From Steroidobacter agaridevorans (GTDB lineage: Bacteria > Pseudomonadota > Gammaproteobacteria > Steroidobacterales > Steroidobacteraceae), in the NCBI RefSeq assembly GCF_009932555.1, contig NZ_BLJO01000001.1, forward strand, positions 62,001 through 126,000: a stretch of DNA of 64,000 bases, given 5' to 3'. A program made the position numbers and the translations under genes. Positions 1-13,892 of this stretch are shown in pieces (the stretch's first letter is position 1; each line of letters starts with the position of its first letter). The notes beneath the pieces were generated by a model. That model was not told the origin of the DNA and did no database searches. It saw only the letters and a program-made list of their open reading frames with translations.

Positions 1-93
1 CCGCTGTAGAATGCCGGGCAAGGCGCGTCGGCCTGCAACTCGCGGGACGGAACGCGGTCCAACTGGACGACATTCCGGAGGAGTTCGAAAGTC

Positions 94-765
94 ATGGCCT
101 CTTACCCAAGCACAGTCGCAAGTACCCGCGGCTCGGCGCTCGCGACCAACAAGGTTCTGCGCAACACCTATCTGTTGCTGGCGGCCACGCTCGGCTTCAG
201 CGCGCTGACCGCAGGCGCCGCGATGATGCTCAATGTGGCTCCGCTGAATCCGTGGATCACGCTGATCGTCTACTTCGGCCTGCTGTTCGGCGTCTCGAAG
301 ACCGAGAACAGCTCCATGGGTCTGCTGTTCATTTTCCTGTTGACCGGCTTCCTGGGCTTCACGCTCGGCCCCATCGTCAACGTCTATCTGAAGTTCCTGC
401 CGAACGGCGCGCAAGTCGTGACCACGGCGCTCGGCATCACGGCCGCGACGTTCGTGGGCCTCTCAGCCTATGCGATCAAGAGCGAGAAGGACTTCAGCTT
501 CATGGGTGGCTTCCTGACGGTGGGCATCATCGGCGCCTTCCTGTTGGGCCTGGTCGCGATGATCTTCCAGCTCTCGACGCTGTCGCTGGTGGTCTCCGGC
601 GTGTTCGTGGTCGCGATGGCCGGCCTGATGCTCTATCAGACCAGCGCCATCATCCACGGCGGCGAGACGAACTACATCCGCGCGACGCTGACGCTGTACG
701 TGAGCATCTACAACATGTTCATGAGCCTGCTGCACCTGTTGGGCGCGGCCTCGAGCGACGACTGA
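94..765 (+). CDS. Bax inhibitor-1/YccA family membrane protein
   Basis: This 223-residue protein is almost entirely hydrophobic, with about seven predicted membrane segments, and matches the Bax inhibitor-1/YccA-YbhL family in length and layout. After a short polar N-terminus, helices run from about residue 22 to the C-terminus, ending in a small acidic tail (SSDD). Bacterial members are inner-membrane proteins; YccA modulates FtsH, and others leak ions. The exact role here is not visible. The start is supported by a GGAGGAG ribosome binding site at 77-83, 10 bases upstream. A strong terminator follows, so the gene looks monocistronic. Confidence 0.85.
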   Translation: MASYPSTVASTRGSALATNKVLRNTYLLLAATLGFSALTAGAAMMLNVAPLNPWITLIVYFGLLFGVSKTENSSMGLLFIFLLTGFLGFTLGPIVNVYLKFLPNGAQVVTTALGITAATFVGLSAYAIKSEKDFSFMGGFLTVGIIGAFLLGLVAMIFQLSTLSLVVSGVFVVAMAGLMLYQTSAIIHGGETNYIRATLTLYVSIYNMFMSLLHLLGAASSDD

Positions 766-792
766 TCGCATCGTCAAGGTCTGAAACGACAA

Positions 793-821
793 AGGGCGCT
801 GCCACAAGCAGCGCCCTTTTT
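793..821 (+). terminator. Rho-independent terminator after the Bax-inhibitor-1 gene
   Basis: A perfect 10-bp stem (AGGGCGCTGC / GCAGCGCCCT) with a 5-base loop is followed directly by a T-run. It sits 28 bases after the stop codon. The minus-strand gene ending at 877 could also use it in reverse, because the 5' side starts with AAA. Confidence 0.9.
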
Positions 822-876
822 GTTTGAGCCATGGAACATCCGCGGTTACGAGCCGCGGATCGTCGGCAAGTAGTCT

Positions 877-1650
877 CTAAAGCATCTTCACCTTGTCACG
901 GTAATAGGCGCGGTGGATTTCGATGTCCTTCGTCGCTACGTAGTAGTTGGTCAGTGCGAGGCGCTCATGGCCCTCTTTGATCGGGATCCCGGTGTGGATC
1001 GCCGAGGTGTCGAACAGGACCAGCGTGCCGGCCTTGGCGCGGATGGCGTGATAGCCCAAGCGCTCGCCAGCATCTTTCAAGCGGGTCGGGTCTTTCACGC
1101 CCCACAGCGCCATGCGCAAGGTGTCGATGAAGATCCGCCCATTGCCGCTCGAGCGCTTGACCAGGGCGAACGGCCCATCCGCGTCCGTGACATCGGTCAG
1201 ATAGATCAGGGCCTTCAATTCTCGCCGGAAGCTATCGCGGTGCCACTCACCGCCGCTGCCATAACCGCCACGGTAAGTCACGTGGTTAGCCATGCAGTAG
1301 AACAGTGTTTCCGCTCCGCCCGCGTACATCTCCGCAAGCCGCAGAAGAAGCGGGTCTTTCGCGAATTCGTGCGCATACGGGGAAAGTTTCTCAACGCCGA
1401 CGATGCGAGTGTCTTCCAGCTGGGGCGTCGTGACGCTGCGGTCAGCCATGTGCTTCAGGACATCGGCGCGCGCGCGCTCGCACCACTCCGCGGATTTGTA
1501 TCCGTCGAGGACCGTAAAGCCCTCCCGCCGTATCGTCGAGTAGATGCTGTACTGCTGCTCCTCTTTACCGAGGTCTGACTTGCTAAACCACCGTCGCTGG
1601 CGCAGGAAGAAGTAGGCGGATCTCGACAAGTACTTCAGAGAGTTCAGCAT
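877..1650 (-). CDS. Phytanoyl-CoA dioxygenase (PhyH) family Fe(II)/2-oxoglutarate oxygenase
   Basis: The protein (257 aa) carries the iron-binding facial triad of the PhyH family: H137 and D139 in a GEWHRDS motif and H219 in an SAIHTGIP motif. R230 is a candidate 2-oxoglutarate contact. Such enzymes hydroxylate a carbon of a small metabolite with O2 and 2-oxoglutarate; the substrate cannot be read from sequence. It lies about 40 bp downstream of serS on the same strand and may be transcribed with it, though no functional link is evident. There is no signal peptide, so it should be cytoplasmic. Confidence 0.75.
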   Translation of the reverse strand: MLNSLKYLSRSAYFFLRQRRWFSKSDLGKEEQQYSIYSTIRREGFTVLDGYKSAEWCERARADVLKHMADRSVTTPQLEDTRIVGVEKLSPYAHEFAKDPLLLRLAEMYAGGAETLFYCMANHVTYRGGYGSGGEWHRDSFRRELKALIYLTDVTDADGPFALVKRSSGNGRIFIDTLRMALWGVKDPTRLKDAGERLGYHAIRAKAGTLVLFDTSAIHTGIPIKEGHERLALTNYYVATKDIEIHRAYYRDKVKML

Positions 1651-1690
1651 AGCGGAACATCTTACAACAGCAGGCTATCTCTGCAGCTCG

Positions 1691-4313
<2,623 letters not shown>

Positions 4314-4317
<4 letters not shown>

Positions 4318-4721
4318 GACTTCTGCGTCCCGGTCACAAGCGATGCCACCAGAGCCTCCACGCGCTGCGCCCAGCCGCCGAGCCACCACCAGCACAGCAT
4401 CAGGCCCGCGAGCACTCCGGTGCAATTCGCGAACACATCGAGTATGTCGGCGTGGCGCCCATAACTCATGGCTCCCTGGGCGAATTCGATCAACACGCCC
4501 ATAGCGCCCAGGCCGAGGGCAATGATCCAGTACCGCGCACGCGGGTAAATGCCCGCGAACCACGTCGAGAGCAACAGATAAGCGATGAAGTGCTCGCTCT
4601 TGTCGCTCAGGTTCGGCGGCTGCGGCAGCTGTTGGATGGGCATCAGGCACACCAGGATGGCCAGCCCAACGGCCAGCCAGCCGAGGGCGAGCCACAGCCT
4701 CGGAAATCGCAATGTCAACAT
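4314..4721 (-). CDS. VanZ-like family membrane protein
   Basis: This 135-aa polytopic membrane protein has about four transmembrane segments and the VanZ-like signature: a conserved '[13 protein letters not shown]' stretch after helix 1 and a '[15 protein letters not shown]' segment before the last helix. Family function is mostly unknown, apart from teicoplanin resistance for VanZ itself. The ATG at 4721 sits 5 bases after the lolA stop and the 3' end overlaps rarA by four bases, so it belongs to the lolA-vanZ-rarA operon. A longer in-frame start exists but would overlap lolA heavily. Confidence 0.8.
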
Positions 4722-4726
4722 GGACC

Positions 4727-5371
4727 TCAGTTCCTGGATGTATCGCCGATCACGTCGGCGCCAGGCGGTACGGTAAAGGTGAATCGTGACGGATCGAGGG
4801 CAGGATTCCGTTCCAATTGTGAAAACTCGAGGTTCGTGGTCTGGCCGAGCTTGTCGGCCAGCTGCATGAACTTGAGCGCATTGCCCTCGAAGCCGAGGCG
4901 TACCCATTTGAAATCCGTATCGTCGCGCTTGGGTTGCATGCGCACCCAAAATACTGCGCCCTCTTGCGAGCTCTGCGTGACGCTGAAGTTGTCCTGCAGA
5001 TTGCCCTGACCACTGAGCAGCATGGCCGGCGTCGCCGACAGCGTGTCATCGAGCTTGCGCACGGTGACCTGCTCCAGATCCGCGTCGTACAGCCAGATGC
5101 GCGAGCCATCGGCGACGATGACCTGCTCGTTCGGCTCGCGATAATCCCAGCGGAACCGATCCGGACGGCGAATCGCGAGCGTGCCGTTCGCTTCCTCGAC
5201 GGTGAGCCCATTGCGATCCGTGAGCGTTTGCTTGAACTGCGCTTGTAACGATTGCAGCCCTTGCAGAAAGCTCTCGACCTTCTGCTGACCGGCGGCGGCG
5301 TCGGAGGCCGCGTGCGTCAGGCAAGCAACCATCGTGAGCAGCAATGCGGCGGCGAGGTTCAAAAAGCGCAT
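4727..5371 (-). CDS. lolA: Outer-membrane lipoprotein carrier protein LolA
   Basis: LolA is the periplasmic chaperone that carries lipoproteins from LolCDE to LolB. The 214-aa precursor has a clear signal peptide (MRFLNLAAALLLTMVACLTHA, cleaved near residue 21). It then has the LolA pattern: FKQTL, an 'RPDRFRWDY' strand, a 'YDADLEQVTV' strand, and a C-terminal 'NPALDPSRFTFTVPPGADVI' segment. It starts 8 bp after the ftsK stop, the common ftsK-lolA pair. Confidence 0.95.
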   Translation of the reverse strand: MRFLNLAAALLLTMVACLTHAASDAAAGQQKVESFLQGLQSLQAQFKQTLTDRNGLTVEEANGTLAIRRPDRFRWDYREPNEQVIVADGSRIWLYDADLEQVTVRKLDDTLSATPAMLLSGQGNLQDNFSVTQSSQEGAVFWVRMQPKRDDTDFKWVRLGFEGNALKFMQLADKLGQTTNLEFSQLERNPALDPSRFTFTVPPGADVIGDTSRN

Positions 5372-5379
5372 CGATCGCC

Positions 5380-7701
5380 CTACTCTTCGGCCGGCGGCGG
5401 CGCCAGCACTTCGCGCGAGCCATTGGATTGCAGCGGACCGACGAGGCCAGCCGCCTCCATGGTCTCGATCATGCGCGCGGCGCGGTTGTAGCCGATCTTC
5501 AGACGCCGCTGCACGCCCGAGATCGAGGCCTTGCGCGATTCGACCACGATCTTCACGGCCTGATCGTACAAAGGATCTTGCTCGCCATCGGAACCCTCGC
5601 CACCTTCGCCTCCTTCGTCGTCCTCTCCCTTCAGACCAGGAATCGGCGTGGAAGGTCCCCTCAGGATCTCATCCACATACGACGGCGGCGATGCGCCCTT
5701 CAGGCTGCCGACGACGCGATGGACTTCGGAGTCGGACACGAACGCACCATGCACGCGCACCGGCACCGACGTACCCGGCTGCAGGAACAACATGTCGCCG
5801 TGACCGAGCAGCGCCTCGGCGCCCATCTGGTCGAGAATGGTGCGCGAGTCCACCTTCGCCGACACCTGGAACGCGATACGCGTCGGAATGTTTGCTTTGA
5901 TGAGGCCCGTGATCACGTCCACCGACGGCCGTTGAGTCGCGAGAATCAGGTGGATGCCCGAGGCACGCGCCTTCTGCGCCAGACGTGCGATCAGCTCTTC
6001 GACCTTCTTGCCGACGATCATCATCATGTCGGCCAACTCATCGACGATGACCACGATGAACGGCAAGGGCTCGAGGAATGGCACTTCCTTCGGATCGCCT
6101 TCCGGACCCAGCATCTTCATCAAGAGCGGATCGCGGATCGGCTCCTTCGCCTCCTGCGATTCCTTGATCTTGCGATTGAAGCCCGCGAGGTTTCGCACGC
6201 CGAGCGCGGCCATCAATTGATAGCGACGCTCCATCTCGGCCACGCACCAGCGCAGCGCGTTGGCCGCTTCCTTCATGTCGGTCACGACCGGCGCCAACAG
6301 ATGCGGAATGCCCTCGTACACCGACAATTCCAGCATCTTCGGATCGATCATGATCAGGCGCACGTGCTCGGCCGAGGCCTTGTAGAGCAGCGAGAGCACC
6401 ATCGCGTTGACCGCGGTCGATTTACCGGAGCCCGTCGTACCGCCGACCAGCAAGTGCGGCATGCGGGCGAGATCCGCGCAGACCGGACCGCCACTGATGT
6501 CCTTGCCCAGCACCAGCGCGAGCGGCGACGCCATGTCATCGTAAGCCTTGGACTTGATGATCTCGCCCAACGTCACGATCTCGCGCTTCTCGTTGGGAAT
6601 TTCCAAGCCCACGGTCGATTTGCCGGGGATGACTTCGACAACGCGCACGCTGATCGCAGACAGCGCACGCGCGAGGTCCTTCGCGAGATTGCTGATCTGG
6701 CTGACCTTCACGCCGGTGCCGAGATTCAGCTCGAAGCGCGTGATCACAGGTCCCGGATTCACCGCGACCACTTCGGCTTCCACCCCGAAATCGCGCAGCT
6801 TGATCTCGACCAGGCGTGACATGGCCTCGAGCGCTTCGGCCGAATAGCCCTGCTGGCGCGGCGGCGCATCGTCGAGCAGAGACAGCGGCGGCAGTTCCTT
6901 CGACTGCGGCGCCTCGAACAGCGCCACCTGGCGCTCCTTCTCGACGCGCTCGCTCTTCTCGACCTTGGGCGCGACCGGTTCGATCTTCGGCGGCGGACGG
7001 GCGGCGACGCGCTTCTTCTCTTCGCGAATGACTTCGCTGCGCGCTTCCTTCACCTCGCGGCCCTGTTTGATCTCACGCGCGGTGGAGAGCCTGCCCGAGA
7101 GCCATTCGAACGCCCGCAGCGTCGCGCGGCCAACCACGTCCATGACCTGAATCCACGAATGACCGATGAACAGCGACACGCCCGCGAGCCACAAGGCGAG
7201 CAGCATGAGCGTCGCGCCAAGGAAGCTCAGCCCCGAGTCGAGCCCGTGCCCGACCAGTGAGCCAAGCACGCCGCCGGCCGAATCCGGATAGCTCGCAATG
7301 GTGAAATGCAGGCTCGCAAGCCCGCAGCTGGTCGCGAGCGTCAGCAGAAAGCCCAAGCCGCGAAACGCGAGCGTCGCGCGCGATTGAGCGTCGTCTTGGC
7401 TGCGATCCCGATACAGCAGCCAGCCGGCGAACCCGATCATCACCGGGAACAGGAACGCGGGCGCGCCGAACAGCAGCACCAGCAGGCCCGCCAGGTGCGC
7501 GCCCAACGGACCGATGATGTTCGCGATCGGCCCCGGCTCGCCGGTCGTCGCGAACGATGGATCGTGGCGGTCGTAGGTCGCGAGCGCGGCCAGCACGATC
7601 AGTGCGAGCGCGCCGAACACCCACAGCGCACCCTCGCGCAACGAGCGCACGACGGTGGACCCCAACTCGAATCCCTTGCGAGCCTCAGCCCTACTGGCCA
7701 A
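5380..7701 (-). CDS. ftsK: DNA translocase FtsK
   Basis: FtsK anchors at the septum and pumps chromosome ends to dif for XerCD resolution. The 773-aa protein has an N-terminal domain of about four membrane helices (residues 25-190) and a short charged linker (about 200-280). The motor follows, with Walker [10 protein letters not shown] at about residues 430-438 and Walker [12 protein letters not shown], and a C-terminal winged-helix gamma domain (from about 690) that reads KOPS sites. The linker is short, as in many non-enteric species. It heads a minus-strand operon with lolA, vanZ, rarA and serS. Confidence 0.97.
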   Translation of the reverse strand: MASRAEARKGFELGSTVVRSLREGALWVFGALALIVLAALATYDRHDPSFATTGEPGPIANIIGPLGAHLAGLLVLLFGAPAFLFPVMIGFAGWLLYRDRSQDDAQSRATLAFRGLGFLLTLATSCGLASLHFTIASYPDSAGGVLGSLVGHGLDSGLSFLGATLMLLALWLAGVSLFIGHSWIQVMDVVGRATLRAFEWLSGRLSTAREIKQGREVKEARSEVIREEKKRVAARPPPKIEPVAPKVEKSERVEKERQVALFEAPQSKELPPLSLLDDAPPRQQGYSAEALEAMSRLVEIKLRDFGVEAEVVAVNPGPVITRFELNLGTGVKVSQISNLAKDLARALSAISVRVVEVIPGKSTVGLEIPNEKREIVTLGEIIKSKAYDDMASPLALVLGKDISGGPVCADLARMPHLLVGGTTGSGKSTAVNAMVLSLLYKASAEHVRLIMIDPKMLELSVYEGIPHLLAPVVTDMKEAANALRWCVAEMERRYQLMAALGVRNLAGFNRKIKESQEAKEPIRDPLLMKMLGPEGDPKEVPFLEPLPFIVVIVDELADMMMIVGKKVEELIARLAQKARASGIHLILATQRPSVDVITGLIKANIPTRIAFQVSAKVDSRTILDQMGAEALLGHGDMLFLQPGTSVPVRVHGAFVSDSEVHRVVGSLKGASPPSYVDEILRGPSTPIPGLKGEDDEGGEGGEGSDGEQDPLYDQAVKIVVESRKASISGVQRRLKIGYNRAARMIETMEAAGLVGPLQSNGSREVLAPPPAEE

Positions 7702-8998
<1,297 letters not shown>

Positions 8999-9013
8999 GG
9001 TGGCACGCGCTGA

Positions 9014-9054
9014 AGCCATCGAGCGCCTCGTTCGCAATGAGGCGTTCGGTGGCT
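9014..9054 (+). terminator. Long hairpin after trxB
   Basis: A 16-bp stem (AGCCATCGAGCGCCTC against GAGGCGTTCGGTGGCT, fully paired in RNA if two G-U pairs are allowed) closes a 9-base loop, 15 bases after the trxB stop. No T-run follows, so it may stabilise the 3' end rather than act as a classic terminator. Confidence 0.45.
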
Positions 9055-9114
9055 CGATCGTGAGCGTAAGCGCCGACGCGCGCCCTCGCCCGGCTGATCG
9101 GTAAGATCGGCGCA

Positions 9115-10260
9115 ATGGCAGCCTCCCTGCAAACGCGCATCGTCAACAGCATCGATCGCATCCCCGCCGCGCAATGGAATGCGCTGGCGCTCGGGGGCAA
9201 CCCGTTCGTGCGGCACGAGTTCCTGCTCGCGCTCGAGCGCGCCGGCTGCGTCGGTAAAGCGGCCGGCTGGCTGCCCAATCATCTGCTGCTCGAGGACCAC
9301 GGCCAGCTCGTCGCGGCCGTGCCGCTGTATCGCAAGAGTCATTCGTGGGGCGAGTTCGTCTTCGATTGGAGCTGGGCGCGCGCTTACGACCAGGCGGGCC
9401 TCTCCTACTACCCGAAACTCGTGAGCATGCCGCCATTCACGCCAGCGACCGGGCCTCGCTTGTTGCTCGCGCCGGGCGCATCCCCCGAGGTGCGCGCACG
9501 CTTGAGCACCGAGCTACTGACGTATGCGAAGTCCGAACGCATGTCATCGGCGCATCTGTTGTTCCTCAACGATGCGGATCGCGCGTCGCTGCGTGATGAA
9601 GGTTACCTGTGGCGCAAGGATTGCCAGTTCCACTGGCACAACCGCGACTACCAAACATTCGATGACTTCATCGCGACGTTCCGCTCCGACAAGCGCAAGA
9701 AAGCATTGCGGGAGCGTCGCCGTGTCAGCGAAGGCGGCGTGACGTTTCGCACGCTCACCGGCGCCGAGATGGACGCGAAACTCTGGAATATCGTGTTTGG
9801 ATTCTCAGCCGCAACGTTCGAATCGCACGGCCACGAGCATTATTTGAACGTCGAGTTCTTCCAGAGCGTCTCGGCCGTGATGCCGCAGTCCGTCGTGATC
9901 AAGCTCGCCGAGTATCAGGGCCACCCGATCGCGACCGCGATTTTCTTTCGCGGCGATGAGGTGCTGTACGGGCGCTATTGGGGCGCGGCCGCAAACTTCC
10001 ACAGCCTGCATTTCGAGACCTGCTACTACCAGGGCATCGAGTACTGCATCGAGCAGGGACTCAAGCATTTCGAGCCCGGCACGCAAGGCGAGCACAAGGT
10101 GCCGCGCGGCTTCGAGCCGACGACGACGTGGTCGGCGCACTGGATCGCCGATGCGCGCTTCCGTCGCGCCATCGACCACTATCTAAATGATGAGCGCGCG
10201 GCGATCGATCAATATATCCTGCAGGTCGAGGAACATACGCCGTACCACCGAGGGCCTTGA
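9115..10260 (+). CDS. FemAB/GNAT-like N-acyltransferase (DUF482, 'peptidogalycan biosynthesis/recognition' family)
   Basis: The 381-aa protein matches the GNAT-superfamily DUF482 family. Recognisable segments are 'AGWLPNHLLLEDHGQLVAA' near the N-terminus, a basic 'FRSDKRKKALRERRRV' stretch, 'GRYWGAAANFHSLHFETCYYQGI', and 'FEPGTQGEHKVPRGFEPTTTWSAHWI' near the C-terminus. The family is often called a peptidoglycan-related acyltransferase, but its substrate is not established. It ends 3 bases before aat, so the two are probably co-transcribed. Confidence 0.8.
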   Translation: MAASLQTRIVNSIDRIPAAQWNALALGGNPFVRHEFLLALERAGCVGKAAGWLPNHLLLEDHGQLVAAVPLYRKSHSWGEFVFDWSWARAYDQAGLSYYPKLVSMPPFTPATGPRLLLAPGASPEVRARLSTELLTYAKSERMSSAHLLFLNDADRASLRDEGYLWRKDCQFHWHNRDYQTFDDFIATFRSDKRKKALRERRRVSEGGVTFRTLTGAEMDAKLWNIVFGFSAATFESHGHEHYLNVEFFQSVSAVMPQSVVIKLAEYQGHPIATAIFFRGDEVLYGRYWGAAANFHSLHFETCYYQGIEYCIEQGLKHFEPGTQGEHKVPRGFEPTTTWSAHWIADARFRRAIDHYLNDERAAIDQYILQVEEHTPYHRGP

Positions 10261-10263
10261 CCC

Positions 10264-11004
10264 ATGCGCGGCTCGATTGTCTGGCTTTCGGAACACGACT
10301 CCCCGGATGCCTTTCCGCCGGTTGACCGGGCATTGGTCGAACCGGATGGCCTGCTCGCGGCCGGTGGCGACTTGTCGCCGATGCGACTACTCGCCGCCTA
10401 TCGACGCGGCATCTTTCCCTGGTACTCGCGCGGTCAGCCCATCCTGTGGTGGTGTCCGGACCCGCGCGCGGTGCTGATGCCCGAGCAGCTCAAGGTCTCG
10501 CGCAGTCTCGCCAAATCAAGCCGGAATCGCGGCTTTGTCACCCGCATCGACACGGCATTTCGCGACGTGGTGCGCGCCTGTGGCAGCAGCGAACTGCGTC
10601 CCGGCGGCACCTGGCTGTCGCCGGAAATGCGCGCCGCCTACATCAAGCTGCACAAGCTGGGCTTTGCGCATTCGGTGGAAACCTGGCTCGAGGACCGGCT
10701 GGTCGGCGGCCTCTATGGCGTCGCGCTCGGGCGCATGTTCTTCGGCGAATCCATGTTCAGCACGGAGCGAGATGCCTCCAAAGTTGCGCTCAAACGGCTC
10801 TGCGAGGAGCTGATTTCGCGCGGCTTCCACATGATCGACTGCCAGATGTCGACCCCTCACCTGATGAGCCTGGGCGCGCAGATGATCCCGCGAGCGGACT
10901 TCACCCAGGCCCTGGATGAGCACCTCGGCGGCCCCTTCGAGCCCGCCCTCTGGAACGAAGTCCCGGCCCCGGCCGGGAACGAAGCGGGGCCGGCGAACGT
11001 ATGA
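10264..11004 (+). CDS. aat: Leucyl/phenylalanyl-tRNA--protein transferase
   Basis: Aat adds Leu or Phe from aminoacyl-tRNA to proteins with N-terminal Lys or Arg, making them ClpS/ClpAP substrates. The 246-aa product shows the family hallmarks: 'GLLAAGGDLSP', 'AYRRGIFPWYS', 'ILWWCPDPRAVL', 'TWLSPEM', 'HSVETW', 'GRMFFGESMFS' and 'MIDCQMSTPHLMSLGA'. A GAGGG sequence lies about 10 bases before the ATG. The usual second transferase (bpt/ate) between aat and infA is absent here. Confidence 0.96.
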   Translation: MRGSIVWLSEHDSPDAFPPVDRALVEPDGLLAAGGDLSPMRLLAAYRRGIFPWYSRGQPILWWCPDPRAVLMPEQLKVSRSLAKSSRNRGFVTRIDTAFRDVVRACGSSELRPGGTWLSPEMRAAYIKLHKLGFAHSVETWLEDRLVGGLYGVALGRMFFGESMFSTERDASKVALKRLCEELISRGFHMIDCQMSTPHLMSLGAQMIPRADFTQALDEHLGGPFEPALWNEVPAPAGNEAGPANV

Positions 11005-11184
11005 CGAACTGATGGCGGCGAATCGCGGCCGGATCCCGAAAATAGGGATCGGTGCTGGGCAGGATGCCCGAATGCAGCGGGCACATGGACGTGCGGGAGC
11101 TGCCCTCAATTGCATTGACTAGGGCCTTTATGCACAATTCGCGCGCCTTGCCGGCGGGCCCTGCCGGATAGTGATCGAGAGTGC

Positions 11185-11403
11185 ATGTCGAAAGAAGATG
11201 CGATTCAGATGGAAGGCCGTGTGATCGACACGTTGCCGAACACCACGTTCAAGGTGCAGCTGAACAACGGCCACACCGTGATTGCGCACATCTCGGGAAA
11301 GATGCGCAAGAACTATATCCGCATCCTGACCGGCGACGCGGTCACCGTAGAGCTCACGCCCTACGATCTGACCAAGGGCCGCATCGTGTACCGCGGCCGC
11401 TGA
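11185..11403 (+). CDS. infA: Translation initiation factor IF-1
   Basis: This 72-aa OB-fold protein binds the ribosomal A site during initiation. The sequence is nearly canonical, including '[20 protein letters not shown]' and the end '[13 protein letters not shown]'. It lies between aat and the convergent clpA, a gene order widespread in gammaproteobacteria. The 180 bases between aat and infA hold no other gene. Confidence 0.97.
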   Translation: MSKEDAIQMEGRVIDTLPNTTFKVQLNNGHTVIAHISGKMRKNYIRILTGDAVTVELTPYDLTKGRIVYRGR

Positions 11404-11482
11404 CGCGGCCCAAAAGGTTCTTGTTCGACAGACGCATCCGCGCGCTGTCGATATTCCGCTCTCCGCAAATGACCGGCAGCGA

Positions 11483-13771
11483 CTATGGCTGCCGATCCAC
11501 CTCGAGCAGCGCCTGCTCGGTATCCGCGCGCGCTTCGACTTTGAGCTTGTCGTCCGGGCCGACCGTCACGAATGCGTGACCGCCGCCGACCAGCCGGCCG
11601 AACAGTAGCTCCTCCGCCAACGGCCGCTTGATCGCCTCCTGGATCACGCGAGCCATCGGCCGCGCACCCATCTTCGGGTCGTAGCCCTTCTTGGCCATCC
11701 ACTCGCGCGCAGAGTCGTCGATGTGCAGCTGCACGCCCTTCTGCTCGAGCTGGGCCTCCACTTCCACCAGCAACTTGTCGACCACGCGCTGAATGGTGCG
11801 CGGATCCAGGCCGTTGAACTGGATGATGCCGTCCAGGCGGTTGCGGAACTCCGGCGTGAACATGCGCTTGATCGCCTCCATGCCGTCGGTGGCGTGATCC
11901 TGCTGCGTGAAGCCGATCGAGGGCCGGTTCATCTCGAACGCGCCCGCGTTGGTCGTCATCACAATGACCACGTGGCGGAAATCCGCCTTGCGGCCGTTGT
12001 TGTCGGTGAGCGTGCCGTGGTCCATGACCTGCAGCAGCAGGTTGAACACGTCCGGGTGCGCCTTCTCGATTTCATCGAGCAGCAGCACCGAGTGCGGATG
12101 TTTGTTGATGGCCTCGGTGAGCAGGCCGCCCTGATCGAAGCCCACGTAGCCCGGAGGCGCGCCGATCAGACGCGACACCGTGTGGCGCTCCATGTATTCG
12201 GACATGTCGAAGCGGATCAGCTCGACGCCCAGGGCAATGGCGAGCTGGCGGGTGACTTCGGTCTTGCCGACGCCGGTGGGACCGGCGAACAGGAACGAGC
12301 CCACGGGCTTGCGCTGATCGCCGAGGCCCGAGCGGGACATCTTGATCGCCGAGGCCAGCGACTCGATCGCCGGATCCTGGCCGTAGATGACGAGCTTCAG
12401 GTTGCGCTCGAGGTTCTTCAGCACGTCCTTGTCCGAGGTCGAGACGTTCTTCGGCGGGATGCGCGCGATGCGCGCCACCACGTCCTCGATCATCTGCGTC
12501 GTCACCATCGTCTCGCGCTCGCCTTCGGGCTTCAGGCGCAGACGCGCGCCCGCCTCATCGATCACGTCGATGGCCTTGTCCGGCAGCTGCCGATCGTTGA
12601 TGTGGCGAGCGGCGAGCTCGGCCGCCGACGCCAGCGCGTCATCGGCATACTTCACGTTGTGATGCTCTTCGAAGCGCGAACGCAGGCCCTTCAGGATCTC
12701 GATCGTCTCGGGCACCGTGGGCTCGACGATGTCGATCTTCTGGAAGCGACGCGCGAGCGCGTGATCCTTCTCGAAGATGCCGCGGTATTCGCTATAGGTC
12801 GTCGAGCCAATGCAGCGCAGCTCGCCGTTCGCGAGCGCCGGCTTGATCAGATTGGACGCATCCATCACGCCACCGGACGCCGCACCCGCGCCGATCACGG
12901 TGTGGATCTCGTCGATGAACAGGATCGAGCCGGGATTCTTCTTCAACTCGCTGAGCACGCTCTTCAAGCGCTTCTCGAAATCGCCGCGATACTTGGTGCC
13001 GGCGATCAACGCGCCCATGTCGAGCGAATACACGGTGCTGTCGGAGAGCACCTCGGGCACCTTGTCCTCGATGATCATGCGCGCGAGGCCTTCGGCGATC
13101 GCGGTCTTGCCGACGCCGGCTTCACCGACGTACAGCGGATTGTTCTTGCGACGACGGCACAGGATTTCGACGGTGCGCTCGATCTCGGTCTTGCGACCGA
13201 TCAAGGGATCGATGCGCCCTTCCATCGCCTGCTTGTTCAGATTGGTCGTGAACTTCTCGAGCGCGGTGCCGCCATCGGGCTCGCCCCGCTCGGCCTCGGT
13301 GCCCGGTGCGGATTCCTCCTTGTCCGGGCGGTCCTCGGCGATCTTCGAGAGGCCATGGGAGATGTAATTGACCACGTCCAGACGCGCCACGTCCTGCATG
13401 GACAGCAGGTAGGCCGCGTGCGAGTGCTTCTCGCTGAAAATCGCCACGAGCACATTGGCCGCGGTCACTTCCTTCTTGCCGCTCGATTGCACGTGGAACA
13501 CCGCGCGCTGCAGGACGCGCTGGAAGCCCAGCGTCGGCTGCACCTCGCGATCGTCATCATCCTTTAACCGCGGTGTGGTTTGATCGATGAAATCCTTCAG
13601 GTCCTTGCGCAGCCGAGCGACATCGGCGCCGCAGGCACGGAGGATTTCCCGGACTTTCGGCGTGTCCACGATCGCGAGCAGCAGATGCTCCACGGTCATG
13701 AACTCGTGCCGCGCTTCGCGCGCCGACTGGAAAGCCTCGTTGAGACAGATTTCGAGTTCGCTGCTTAACAC
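11483..13771 (-). CDS. clpA: ATP-dependent Clp protease ATP-binding subunit ClpA
   Basis: ClpA is the AAA+ unfoldase that feeds ClpP, with ClpS as adaptor for N-degrons. The 762-aa protein has an N-domain starting MLSSELEICLNEAF, then two ATPase modules: Walker A GEAGVGKTA at about residue 215 and GPTGVGKTE at about 495. A short acidic linker (about residues 145-170) joins the N-domain to D1. It lies downstream of clpS on the same strand. Confidence 0.97.
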   Translation of the reverse strand: MLSSELEICLNEAFQSAREARHEFMTVEHLLLAIVDTPKVREILRACGADVARLRKDLKDFIDQTTPRLKDDDDREVQPTLGFQRVLQRAVFHVQSSGKKEVTAANVLVAIFSEKHSHAAYLLSMQDVARLDVVNYISHGLSKIAEDRPDKEESAPGTEAERGEPDGGTALEKFTTNLNKQAMEGRIDPLIGRKTEIERTVEILCRRRKNNPLYVGEAGVGKTAIAEGLARMIIEDKVPEVLSDSTVYSLDMGALIAGTKYRGDFEKRLKSVLSELKKNPGSILFIDEIHTVIGAGAASGGVMDASNLIKPALANGELRCIGSTTYSEYRGIFEKDHALARRFQKIDIVEPTVPETIEILKGLRSRFEEHHNVKYADDALASAAELAARHINDRQLPDKAIDVIDEAGARLRLKPEGERETMVTTQMIEDVVARIARIPPKNVSTSDKDVLKNLERNLKLVIYGQDPAIESLASAIKMSRSGLGDQRKPVGSFLFAGPTGVGKTEVTRQLAIALGVELIRFDMSEYMERHTVSRLIGAPPGYVGFDQGGLLTEAINKHPHSVLLLDEIEKAHPDVFNLLLQVMDHGTLTDNNGRKADFRHVVIVMTTNAGAFEMNRPSIGFTQQDHATDGMEAIKRMFTPEFRNRLDGIIQFNGLDPRTIQRVVDKLLVEVEAQLEQKGVQLHIDDSAREWMAKKGYDPKMGARPMARVIQEAIKRPLAEELLFGRLVGGGHAFVTVGPDDKLKVEARADTEQALLEVDRQP

Positions 13772-13892
13772 GGACTGACTCTCAAATACCTAACCAACTA
13801 AAGAGTGGACCGCCGCCTGGGTCGGAGGTTCGGGCCCGGGCTGCTGACGGTTTCCAGCGTGACAGGGGCACGAGCGGATGCGGTGAAGCTCT

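Noticed and set aside
1-93. Open frame starting at 11 upstream of the Bax-inhibitor-1 gene
   Set aside because: It runs out of frame through the start of a well-supported gene and has no family resemblance.
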